A DNA stretch of 44,454 nucleotides, from contig NW_024468319.1 in NCBI RefSeq assembly GCF_002104995.1, positions 1-44,454 of the forward strand, in the 5' to 3' direction. The notes beneath the pieces are model-generated. The model was not told where the DNA came from. It made no database searches and was given only the letters and a program-made list of their open reading frames with translations. Each line of letters starts with the position of its first letter. The stretch's first letter is position 1. The stretch is from Linderina pennispora (Eukaryota; Kickxellomycota; Kickxellomycetes; Kickxellales; Kickxellaceae). This document shows, piece after piece, positions 8,879 through 17,367 of this stretch. The translations under genes and the position numbers were made by a program.

Positions 8879-9742
8879 ATGCTTCCATCGCCTAGCCACT
8901 CGCCAGATCAGCTGCAGCACTACGCAGACCAGTCGCCACATACCGTGTTGCCGCCAAAAGAATTTACAGTGTACAGGCCGAGGCTGTCCGATTTTTCATC
9001 GCCGCAAATGTCTAGCCCATGCGTTTCACTTGAACCCGTTAAGGTTAAGATAGCACCAGAAACCCCACCGGAAGAGGCGAAAGAGATCGCAAAAATGTGC
9101 GAGTACAACAACGAGCTCCGGCTGATAGCCGAACTGCTCCAGAAAAGGATCACAATATACGAGCAGCAACGACAACAGCGGAATCAACAGACACAAGAAT
9201 ACAAAGCAGTAAACCAGGAAACAACGCCAACCAATTCTGATAAAGCCAGCACACAAAGCCGCTCTCTCAACCCTTCCCCCGAACGACACAGCTACGCCAA
9301 GAAGGATTCTTGTGGAGTTTGCACACACGGCCTGCCTGAGCCATCACCTGTCGAGGCCAAGTATGCTATCCGCACGCTGTACATAAAAGACATGCGCGTC
9401 TTTCCGTACCCCTACATGGACAAGGTCCTGCGGCACTACGATATCGACGATCTGGAGATCTACCATGCCAACTATGTGCTTCCTGACGTCTGTGAGATAT
9501 TTGTTTCTCAGCGGGATGCTGAGGTTTTGGTGCGGAGACTACGGCGATACGACAAGGCTATTTTTAAGGGCTTTGATCCACTGCATATTTCGCTCAGGAG
9601 CAAGATGTCGCTGGAGACAAAGAAAACCGAGTACAGAAAGCGCTTGCTGACCAGTTATCACAGATGTGACAACGGGAATTTCCGTCGGTTCGTGAAGAAC
9701 TACTCCTACAGCTTGGGAATTCCACTAGGCTCTACGATATAG
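8879..9742 (+). CDS. Array gene 6, unrecognised family, class II without a long Q tract
   Basis: The 287-residue intronless frame starts at an ATG after a strongly pyrimidine-rich leader. Class II marks are FTVYRPRLSDF near residue 30, a strand-like VSLEPVKVKI, and EYNNELRLIAELLQKRI in place of the W-N segment (W replaced by Y). A moderate Q/N-rich stretch (EQQRQQRNQQ) follows. The C-terminal module carries YAIRTLYIKDM, HYDIDDLEIYHANYVLPDVC, EIFVSQRDAEVLVRRLRRYD and FDPL, ending YSYSLGIPL. Compared with array genes 8 and 12 it lacks the N-terminal Q/H expansion, which suggests the tracts were acquired later. The role is unknown. Confidence 0.82.
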   Translation: MLPSPSHSPDQLQHYADQSPHTVLPPKEFTVYRPRLSDFSSPQMSSPCVSLEPVKVKIAPETPPEEAKEIAKMCEYNNELRLIAELLQKRITIYEQQRQQRNQQTQEYKAVNQETTPTNSDKASTQSRSLNPSPERHSYAKKDSCGVCTHGLPEPSPVEAKYAIRTLYIKDMRVFPYPYMDKVLRHYDIDDLEIYHANYVLPDVCEIFVSQRDAEVLVRRLRRYDKAIFKGFDPLHISLRSKMSLETKKTEYRKRLLTSYHRCDNGNFRRFVKNYSYSLGIPLGSTI

Positions 9743-9898
9743 ACCAGGAGCAGGGCGTATGTGTCCTGACAGACACGCAGACAGCCGGGATGTGCATCTG
9801 CACATCGTTTGTGCTGTGCATCGTTGCCTGGGGGTTGTGTTACAGGAGGTCTGCCTCCTTCTTCTTGCACATCCTGCCTCCCACTGATATTTTCAACC

Positions 9899-10730
9899 AT
9901 GCTGCCACCTGTTATTTCACAAGAACGAGACGATGCCTTCAGCAGTGGCACAAAGAGACAGCGGGCTGAGGAGTACACGCATAGGGTCGTTTTGAAGACC
10001 TCACCAGTGCAAATAATGGACCTGGGAACCAGTAGCGGTCTGAGCCAGCTCACACAGTGGAACAACCAGCCCTCTAGCCTACTTCATGGTCTCCAAGGAG
10101 AGCTGTACTTGCTATTGCCGATGCTCCCAACTGGTCAGCTGTCACCACTGACCGCGCCTGGGCCGCTGTCACCATTTCTGCTGCTTAGTCTCTCCACCGA
10201 CCATGTGTCTGATGACCGCACTGAGGAATTTGCTTCCTGTGACCAACACCCGCACCCGCACCCGCACCCGCACCCACCCTCGCCCTCGCCCTCGCCTCTC
10301 TCACGCAAACTTGGCACATACACTGTTGACATCCGTCCCTCACACACCTGTCGCAGCGATACGCGGCACAACATGCATCGCATCTACACACTCGGCTTGA
10401 TGCGACCGCAAAACTCATCCATGCGAACTCAACCGAGAAAGATAGGTATTGACTCTTCATATGTTGTGTGTATGGTGTGAACAAGTTTGTCGTTAAAGCG
10501 TCGTGTGGGCGTATGTTTGTCAGATATTTGAATAGCATCAAAGGTGTCAAGGCCATGCAGTTTTTTTTGACCCGCTGCACCCGACCTACAGTGAGCTGTC
10601 CTCGGCGCAGTGGGCAGCACTCCCTGGCATGTACAGGCAGCGAGTGAGGATGACATTTTGCGATTCCAAGCCTAGCAGACCCGGATTCATGGCATACGTG
10701 AGGGATTACAAGAGAGAAATCGGGCTCTAG
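9899..10730 (+). pseudogene. Array gene 7, class I, broken
   Basis: The ATG at 9899 opens a typical start (SGTKRQRAEEYTHRVVLKTS, then LTQWNNQ) followed by a proline-rich linker containing an HP/SP repeat. The C-terminal module begins normally (CRSDTRHNMHRIYTLGLMRP) but the frame stops at 10480 after SSYVV. Beyond that point the family sequence resumes in other frames: VNKFVVKASC near 10490, then FDPLHPTYSEL after a run of eight T at 10561-10568, then YVRDYKREIGL and a stop at 10728-10730. About seven residues of the SHxxAY strand seem deleted near 10475. Two separate lesions suggest a genuine loss, but the T-run lesion could be an error. A truncated 193-residue product is possible. Confidence 0.65.
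10246..10296 (+). repeat. Hexanucleotide repeat CACCCG/CCCTCG in array gene 7
   Basis: Five tandem CACCCG-like units followed by CCCTCG-like units encode alternating His-Pro then Ser-Pro within the linker of array gene 7. This is a length-variable microsatellite. Confidence 0.85.
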
Positions 10731-10893
10731 CCAGCTTCCACAAAGCGGATACAGGAGTGAGATCTGCAAAGCAGACGTAGGCACCTGCTGCGCCTGATAT
10801 CAAACGTCGGGAGACGTGGTGCCAGCTGTAAACTCTTTCCTCTCTGTATTCCAAATATCTTGAAATAAACTCATTTTCTCTACCTCACCAGTC

Positions 10894-12327
10894 ATGTCAT
10901 CTAGCCTAAGTGTGGGCCAAGAACAGCAGCAAGAACAGCACCAGTTGCACCAGCAGTGTGAAACAGATATTTCGATGCCACCACAAAAGCAAGCGCAGCA
11001 AACGGCACCGCTACAGTCACTGCACCTGGTAGAGCCGTTACAGCAATCTCTGCTTGCAGAGCAAGTATCTCAACAACCACTGTCAGAGGAACCTGCGCTA
11101 GTGGAAGAGACTTCTGAGCGAGGGCAGCTACTGGGGCTAACGCAAGAACCGCCTGCGCAGCAGCAGCTCCACCGACAGCTCCAGCGACAGAAGCTCCATC
11201 AACAGCTCCATCAACAGCTCCATCAACAGCGCCAGCAACAGCAGCGCCAGCAGCAGTTACCTAGGCCATTGCTTGAACAGGGTAGTATGGAGCCAGCCGC
11301 TGCTGTTACCTCACTGACAATTGACCCACCACTCTCCGCAGTAGCATCGTTTGCGCAGCTACCTATCTATTCACCATCGCCAATCTACCCACCACCACAA
11401 ATGCTAACGGTGTACCGGCCAGTATTTCCATCATTCGATAGTAGCAGCTTCAGCCCAAAGAAAGTGAAGTTCAGCATCGACACTATGCAAAACGTGCTGC
11501 CAGCATCAGCGTGCCAGGTCGAGCTTGTTCCCATCACCGTTCCCATCCTGCCTACTATGACGATGCAGGATGTCACAAACATAGTGCAAATGGGGGAACG
11601 CAACCGCGAGCTGGTGTCAGCGCTGTTGGCTACTCAAGACAATGTCCTGGCTCTTGAGCAAGGCCAGCTCCAGAAGCGAATCCTCGCCCTGCAGTCGCCA
11701 ATCCTACCAGCTAAGATTGGCAGTGCTGCAGCGACATTTGGCTCCGTGTCAAGTCTGCAGAACTTCGCTGTGTCAGCAGCCAACTCAGGGACAGCGGCAG
11801 CAGTCGAAAAACTGTCGGCAGGTCTTTCCCAAAGCCATGTGACTCTAGCTGCACCGTCCAGGTCACGCGCGCGTGTGGTCAGAAAGAATGTACGCACACT
11901 CAAGTATGGCATGCCCAAGCAAAGTGCGGCCGAGGAGAAGTACTGCATGTGGCGCATCTATGCCAAGGGCCTGCGCGAGTACGGGTCGAAGCACGAAGGA
12001 AATTTCCTGGCGCATTATGACATCGGCGACCTTGACATATTCCACGTGTACTTTTCTCCATCAGGCACCTGTGAGTTTATTGTAGCTGACCGTGATGCCT
12101 ACAAGCTTGTTAAGAGGCTACGCAAGCTGAACAAGGCAATTTTGGACGGGTATGGCCCGCTTCGGGATGTGGGGAAAGCAGAGGACACTGAGCTTGTCCG
12201 GGCGCAGTACACAAAGCAGCTGGCTGCTAGCCTCGCCAAGTGCCACGATCGAGACTTTAAACATTACGTCGACAGATATGCGCGAGATGTCAATCTCAGC
12301 CTGCCAGCCAATCAGTCGGGGAGCTAG
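10894..12327 (+). CDS. Array gene 8, unrecognised family, class II with Q-rich N-terminus
   Basis: This 477-residue intronless frame is the longest member. Residues 1-130 are very rich in Q, with LHQQ units encoded by a 12-base repeat. After a proline-rich stretch come MLTVYRPVFPSFD, SPKKVKF (a basic patch), VELVPITVPILPTM and GERNRELVSALLATQDNVLA, leading into LQKRILALQSPIL, which array gene 12 shares nearly word for word. The C-terminal module shows YCMWRIYAKGL, HYDIGDLDIFHVYF, CEFIVADRDAYKLVKRLRKL and a terminal YARDVNLSLP. The Q-rich head with a basic patch resembles transcription-related proteins, but no DNA-binding domain is recognised. Confidence 0.85.
   Translation: MSSSLSVGQEQQQEQHQLHQQCETDISMPPQKQAQQTAPLQSLHLVEPLQQSLLAEQVSQQPLSEEPALVEETSERGQLLGLTQEPPAQQQLHRQLQRQKLHQQLHQQLHQQRQQQQRQQQLPRPLLEQGSMEPAAAVTSLTIDPPLSAVASFAQLPIYSPSPIYPPPQMLTVYRPVFPSFDSSSFSPKKVKFSIDTMQNVLPASACQVELVPITVPILPTMTMQDVTNIVQMGERNRELVSALLATQDNVLALEQGQLQKRILALQSPILPAKIGSAAATFGSVSSLQNFAVSAANSGTAAAVEKLSAGLSQSHVTLAAPSRSRARVVRKNVRTLKYGMPKQSAAEEKYCMWRIYAKGLREYGSKHEGNFLAHYDIGDLDIFHVYFSPSGTCEFIVADRDAYKLVKRLRKLNKAILDGYGPLRDVGKAEDTELVRAQYTKQLAASLAKCHDRDFKHYVDRYARDVNLSLPANQSGS
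11161..11256 (+). repeat. 12-base coding minisatellite in array gene 8
   Basis: Units of CAGCTCCATCAA and close variants are repeated in frame, giving QLHQ/LHQQ repeats, and grade into CAG/CAA runs. This is likely a source of length polymorphism. Confidence 0.75.
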
Positions 12328-12536
12328 GCGACTGTGGGATGTCGATATCTATTATTGTACTTATTGAGCATTGTTTCTGACATGTGTAGCTCGACCCAAG
12401 TCTTGTCACAGTGTGTTTCTGGCATGTCTGGCTGCAGCTCGCTGGCTTGAATAAGGGCACGCAGCGCTAACGGTAAAAGAGAGTGAGGCATGTTGGCCAC
12501 TTGTCCTTTTCCATTAACTTTCTAATTCAATCAAAC

Positions 12537-13523
12537 ATGTCTTTTGTTAGCAAGCAGCCTTTTGTGTATGCCTCTCACCAGGACAATCTAAGCAGCGGTA
12601 TGAAGCGACAGAGAAATGGGAACCCAGCACACTACTCAGTCTCTCTGAAGAGCAAAACGGGTGCTGTTGCAACGACGGTTCATGGCGACGCTGCTGCGAG
12701 TGTGGACCAAATTTCGCAATGGAATGAGCAGCTTTCCAGCCTTGTTTCCAATGCCCAGGGCTATTTGAGTGAGCGCACTGCAACCGAGGCAACCCACATC
12801 CATCCTGAATATTCTGCTATTTCTCCATCCCTTACGCTGGTGGAGTCACGGAGTGAATCCAGGAGTAATGTGATACCAGCCACGCTCTCAAACACTTCGG
12901 ACATTCCTGTCATTTATGTGTCAGACTTTCCAAAGGAGCCAAGTGTCTCTGACAAGCGAAAGCCGCGTATCCCGATTTCACAGCGGCTGGGCCCCAGAAT
13001 AATTAAACCAACTCATAGCAGGGCATACACAGCCGACAACTTGAAAAGGCACAGAAAACACTCAGTTGTATGCAAAAGTGACTTCGTTCACAATATCAGA
13101 CGTGTCTATATCTATGGGCTCATGAAGCCCCCAAATATCTCGATGCGGGCTTGCCTCAGCAACAGCTACGGTGTTGACCCAACGGGCATCATATTTTCAC
13201 ACTACATCGCCTATCAAGTAACTGAACTATTTGTTCATTGCCAGCACACGCAAAGGCTAACCAACGAGCTATCCAAATTGAATAGCGTATTGCATCTGAA
13301 GGGGTTTAAACCCTTGGAACCGAATGTCCTACCACACTATGTACTTTCATTGGCGCAACTAGATGATTTTCCAGGCATATACAAAGAGAGCATTAGGGCC
13401 ACGTTTGGGAATCCACACATGCTGAGGGGAACGTTTGAGAGATACGCGCAAGAGTATATGGTGGAAATCGGAGCCGTGGCTCTCAACAACACCATGGCCA
13501 CTTCTGGAAGATACATTCTCTAA
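12537..13523 (+). CDS. Array gene 9, unrecognised family, class I with IPISQRLG motif
   Basis: This is a 328-residue intronless frame; the start is the ATG preceding SFVSKQPF, since the upstream extension begins at a GTG. It carries SGMKRQRNGNPAHYSVSLKS, then ISQWNEQLSSLVSNAQG, a linker, and PRIPISQRLGPRI, a short motif shared only with array genes 10 and 11 just before the C-terminal module. The module reads VVCKSDFVHNIRRVYIYGLM, a first helix with CLSNSYGVD, then SHYIAYQVTELFVHC, FKPLEP in place of FDPL, and YAQEYMVEIGA. A serine/threonine-rich C-terminal tail of about 15 residues follows. The role is unknown. Confidence 0.83.
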   Translation: MSFVSKQPFVYASHQDNLSSGMKRQRNGNPAHYSVSLKSKTGAVATTVHGDAAASVDQISQWNEQLSSLVSNAQGYLSERTATEATHIHPEYSAISPSLTLVESRSESRSNVIPATLSNTSDIPVIYVSDFPKEPSVSDKRKPRIPISQRLGPRIIKPTHSRAYTADNLKRHRKHSVVCKSDFVHNIRRVYIYGLMKPPNISMRACLSNSYGVDPTGIIFSHYIAYQVTELFVHCQHTQRLTNELSKLNSVLHLKGFKPLEPNVLPHYVLSLAQLDDFPGIYKESIRATFGNPHMLRGTFERYAQEYMVEIGAVALNNTMATSGRYIL

Positions 13524-14547
13524 CTCATGGCCAACAGTGACCCCTGTACGCCTCTGTTTGGGCGCTACCCACCTATATAAGCATATTTTACGGCTAGTCA
13601 CCTCAAGATTCCTCCCTCCTTATTTCATATATCATGTTATCATACATTGCAATATACTTCATGGAAAGGTGCTCGGAAAGCCACTATATTAAGAACTACT
13701 GCAGGTTGTTTGCTAGGTACATTTCATACGAGATACTACAGGAGCCTTCAACTGAGCGCCATCAAGTCGATGCTGCTATGCAATATTGAAGAGCTGCCAC
13801 ACTTAATTGATACAATTTGCTGTATCTCGCGTACGAACTACCCAGAGGACAGCCCTCTGCAACTGTTTAGATATGTTTGCAAACACCTTTCCACAACGTA
13901 TGTCAGCACTTAATGATGTTAGATGAAGGAATGAAGGAGGAACCCTTAGGCTGTTGCAAAGCCGAGTTAATTACTGCAAACCATGCTGAATCGGAGGGGC
14001 AACAAGCCTATGTCCGGGACCTTGGCATGCAGCCTGCCGGCGCGTTGTCACAAGACAAACTCTGATAAGAGCTTGAGGTATTTGGTGGGATATGGTTGTA
14101 TATGACTACCTCTCACACTAATCTCATCTTTGGTTCATTTGTACTCAAATAGAATACTGTTAATGTATGTGGCATATATTGTTAATATTGTCCCACTCGT
14201 GATAGTGCAGAGCAGGGTGTATATACACAATGACGTCAGAATCTGCAGCTTGCTTTTCTAACAAACGTGTACGAGAGAATTGCTTCATGTGCGTGTGCGA
14301 GAGAGTGCTTGTGTAGAGACAGCAAGTATTGTGTGCTTGCAGGGCGACCCATGCATTCCCATGATGAAGCCTAGAGAAGCGTATGTCCCTTCAACCACTC
14401 AGGAGCGCTCTAGCGGGCGGACGGACACTTTTGGACAACAAAATCGTATGTGCCATAAATTCGGTCAAACAGGCTCAGGTGTGATTATGACAAGTCATCC
14501 TTTTTTCATTATTCATTCTCAACCATTTTGGTTCTTTTGTTGTATCA
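13524..14547. other. Largest gap inside the array, no gene seen
   Basis: About 1 kb separates array genes 9 and 10. Short frames are open on the plus strand (for example 13647-13913), but none shows array-family motifs or other similarity. The final 100 bases are T/C-rich like other leaders. A fully decayed member could have occupied this space, but I see no remnant. Confidence 0.45.
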
Positions 14548-15516
14548 ATGCCATTCGATAGCCAGCATTCGTTTCTATCTGTCTCAGACAGCAGCGGTCA
14601 GAGTAGCAGCACTAAGCGTGTCAGAGAAGATGAGCCGGTGCGGTATGCAGTTTCGCTGCAAGAAACACCGGGGGCTGTCATGCAGGTCCTGAACTTGGAC
14701 ACATCGGCAAACATCGGCCATATTTCGCAGTGGAACGAACAGCTGGCCAGCCTGATTTGTAACGTCCAGGAGCGTATCAGTGCTCTCTCAGCAGCGCCTG
14801 GGCCGATTGAGCAGCAACCTACAGCTACAATAATCTCGCAGCCACATATTTCAAGAGAGCAAGCGAGCAGCTGCACCAGCACATTGGCACTGGCTGAATC
14901 ACATGAAACCAAGCAGTTTTCAAGCGGCTACGAGCCAGATCAGCGGTATAAATCCGATTCAGACGAATCGTACTTGTCAGATAAAGCGCCGCGCATTCCG
15001 ATCTCGCAACGGCTTGGTTACACGGCCGAATTGCAATTAGCGACTGGCCATGCGTCACTGACAAGGAGTATTACTGGCGTGTTTACGACAAAGTCTGGGC
15101 GACGCTCAACTACATGCAAAAGCGATAGAGAGCACGGCCTTCGTCGGGTGTACACGATGGGTCTAATGAAGCCAAAGAACTGCTCACTCCGTCAGTACTT
15201 GGCGGGAATTGGTATCGATCCGGCTGGTATCGTGTTCTCGCACCATGTTGCGTACACGGTCAATGAACTCATAGTTAAAGTCGACTCAGTGCAGGCGTTA
15301 TGCAGAGAGTTAGGCAGGGCTGACGGCGTAAAGGTCCTCAAATTCTTTGACCCACTGAGACCCATGCATTCGGAATTATCGTATGAACAAAAACAGGCTT
15401 TTCCGGGAACATACAAGAAGAGGCTAAGGGCAACGTTCTCTCCTACCTACTCATCCAGAATTGGATTCGGTGACTACGCACGTTCTTATACACGGGAAAT
15501 CGGGATAGACGTCTGA
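14548..15516 (+). CDS. Array gene 10, unrecognised family, class I with IPISQRLG motif
   Basis: The 322-residue intronless frame begins with ATG. STKRVREDEPVRYAVSLQET and ISQWNEQLASLICNVQERIS form the N-terminal half. PRIPISQRLGYTAEL follows a serine-rich linker. The C-terminal module is a very regular example of the family: CKSDREHGLRRVYTMGLMKP, a helix LRQYLAGIGID, IVFSHHVAYTVNELIVKV, a second helix, LKFFDPLRP, FPGTYKKRLRATF and YARSYTREIGIDV. It is the best template for structure prediction. It is closest to array gene 11, which follows it. No intron, signal peptide or membrane segment is visible. Confidence 0.85.
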   Translation: MPFDSQHSFLSVSDSSGQSSSTKRVREDEPVRYAVSLQETPGAVMQVLNLDTSANIGHISQWNEQLASLICNVQERISALSAAPGPIEQQPTATIISQPHISREQASSCTSTLALAESHETKQFSSGYEPDQRYKSDSDESYLSDKAPRIPISQRLGYTAELQLATGHASLTRSITGVFTTKSGRRSTTCKSDREHGLRRVYTMGLMKPKNCSLRQYLAGIGIDPAGIVFSHHVAYTVNELIVKVDSVQALCRELGRADGVKVLKFFDPLRPMHSELSYEQKQAFPGTYKKRLRATFSPTYSSRIGFGDYARSYTREIGIDV

Positions 15517-15767
15517 GTGCATGTTTGAAGCTGCAGCCACCCACGGCGCGTCTGCTGGAGGGCTTTGGCAAATACACTCAAAGTAGAAGCACCAGCGAAG
15601 TTGTAGGTCGAGTGGGCACTAGCCCGCCAGCTAATCTATCTAGAGGGCCGCATATGGAGCGGCGGTTGGCCATAAGTCTTATGCAATCGGTGTGAAGATA
15701 TCCATTCTCTATACCCCCTCACCAAAACAGCGCATATGACTATCCTTTTATTTTTCTCGCATTTACC

Positions 15768-16679
15768 ATGGTCCTTGGCACTCAGCATACAGACCTTTCA
15801 GCCCCATGCGATGCTAGCCAGGGCAGGAATGCAAAACGACAGAGGACGGAGCAACCCACGCAGTATTCTGTCTCACTGCAAGAAGTTTCGGGCGCTATAA
15901 CGCATATGCTTAATGCCGATACAAGTATGAGCATGGGCTATATCTCTCAATGGAATGAGCAGCTGATGAGTCTAGTATGCAGCTTCCAGAATAGAATCGA
16001 CGATATGTCTGCAGCCCCTGAGCCAACCGAGAGCCAGCCCATTTCCACACGAGTATTGCAGCTGTATGTGGCACCACCAGGGTTGGCCAGCGAGACTATC
16101 GGTACTTTGGCGCAAAGCGATCCAGATAGCTCGACTACTACTTCTCCTGCAGCATCCCCTTCAGACGATTCATCGCGGCATATTCCGATCTCGCAACGAC
16201 TCGGCAGCCGAGTGACAGAAACAGCTAGTCCACTGGCGAAAACAAGAGTGGTAGTAACAAAATCAGGGCTGCGCTCGACGACATGCGAGAGTGACTATAA
16301 GCATCGAGTCCGCCGTATATACACGATGGGTCTGATGCGACCCAGAGGCACCTCCATGCGCCAGTACTTGGCAGACCACGGGATTGATTCTACCTGTGTC
16401 ATGTACTCGCACCATATCGCCTATACGGTCAATGAGTTTATTGTCAGAGTCAAGTATGTGCCGACACTATGTAGAGCGCTAGACAGGATCGAGGGCGTAG
16501 CAGTACTCCGGTTTTTCGATCCGCTGAATCCAGATCACCGGGGGCTATCGTATGAACAGCGGCAATCGTTTCCAATACTGTACCGCAACTGTGTGAAAGG
16601 GAGATACGACACAGCCATTACGGCAAGACGGGGCTTCATCGAGTACGCACTGGACTATTTAAAGGAGATTGGTATTTGA
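15768..16679 (+). CDS. Array gene 11, unrecognised family, class I with IPISQRLG motif
   Basis: This is a 303-residue intronless frame from an ATG. NAKRQRTEQPTQYSVSLQEV, ISQWNEQLMSLVCSFQNRID, an S/T-rich linker and HIPISQRLGSRV precede CESDYKHRVRRIYTMGLMRP, a helix MRQYLADHGID, SHHIAYTVNEFIVRV, LRFFDPLNP and YALDYLKEIGI at the extreme C-terminus. Array genes 10 and 11 agree through most of the module and differ mainly in the linker. A degenerate fragment of a related copy follows at 16830. Confidence 0.85.
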   Translation: MVLGTQHTDLSAPCDASQGRNAKRQRTEQPTQYSVSLQEVSGAITHMLNADTSMSMGYISQWNEQLMSLVCSFQNRIDDMSAAPEPTESQPISTRVLQLYVAPPGLASETIGTLAQSDPDSSTTTSPAASPSDDSSRHIPISQRLGSRVTETASPLAKTRVVVTKSGLRSTTCESDYKHRVRRIYTMGLMRPRGTSMRQYLADHGIDSTCVMYSHHIAYTVNEFIVRVKYVPTLCRALDRIEGVAVLRFFDPLNPDHRGLSYEQRQSFPILYRNCVKGRYDTAITARRGFIEYALDYLKEIGI

Positions 16680-16829
16680 GCAGCAGCGTAGAACCGACTG
16701 CCATATCTGTATCTTACAATTGATTCTATAAATAAGAGGCCTTCATACTGCCATTTTGTCTTCGCAAGGTGGGTAGCTGCATGGTGTTTTCCACATTTCA
16801 TAGGCTAGTGATGTCGCATATACACCGAA

Positions 16830-17195
16830 ATGCCATGGCAGTGTGGTATTGTGGAAGGGAGAACAGACACCAAGGAATACCGAGGACCTGTCATTGAGCA
16901 GGCTAAAGAGGATAGTAGCTCCATATATGAGACTTCCGAGTCATCCAGCTGCCGAGGGACTCATACTGCGTTTACTGCCAACGAGTTTGTAGTCAACATC
17001 AGCTATATGCAAATGTTTATCAGTGGGCTGGTGTGGAATCCTAAAGTGCTGGTTCTGAATATCTTTGATCTCTTGAACCTTCCTCACACTCCACTTGCAA
17101 AAGCTCAGCAGTTCGGCGTTTCATCATTTCAGGTGAAATGCATAAGGAATACGTGCACATCCAGGTGTGCGTCAACCGACAAGTGCAGAAAATAG
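16830..17195 (+). pseudogene. Array relic, fragment of a class I member
   Basis: A 121-codon frame preserves only the strand and helix part of the module: TAFTANEFVVNISYMQMFIS, then LNIFDLLNLPHTPLA, aligning with IAYTVNEFIVRVKYVPTLC and LRFFDPLNPDHRGLS of array gene 11. The RR-Y start of the module, the conserved W segment and the C-terminal helix are missing or unrecognisable. It is most likely the decayed remains of a duplicate of array gene 11. Confidence 0.6.
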
Positions 17196-17367
17196 GTGCA
17201 CGACGGCATGCACGAGCATCGTGTGCTGATAGTGGCCGGTGCAGTGTGATCGGCAGCACTGAAATGTACCGCGCTCAAATTTATCTGGGGTACTATCGTG
17301 CAGATTTTGTAGTGACTTTTTTGACACCTTTTCACCTCCACAAAATTGCACTTTTCATTTCCTAATT

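Noticed and set aside
10894-12327. CRISPR-like or satellite array
   Set aside because: The repeats are in-frame coding units without unique spacers and vary gradually, as in protein minisatellites.
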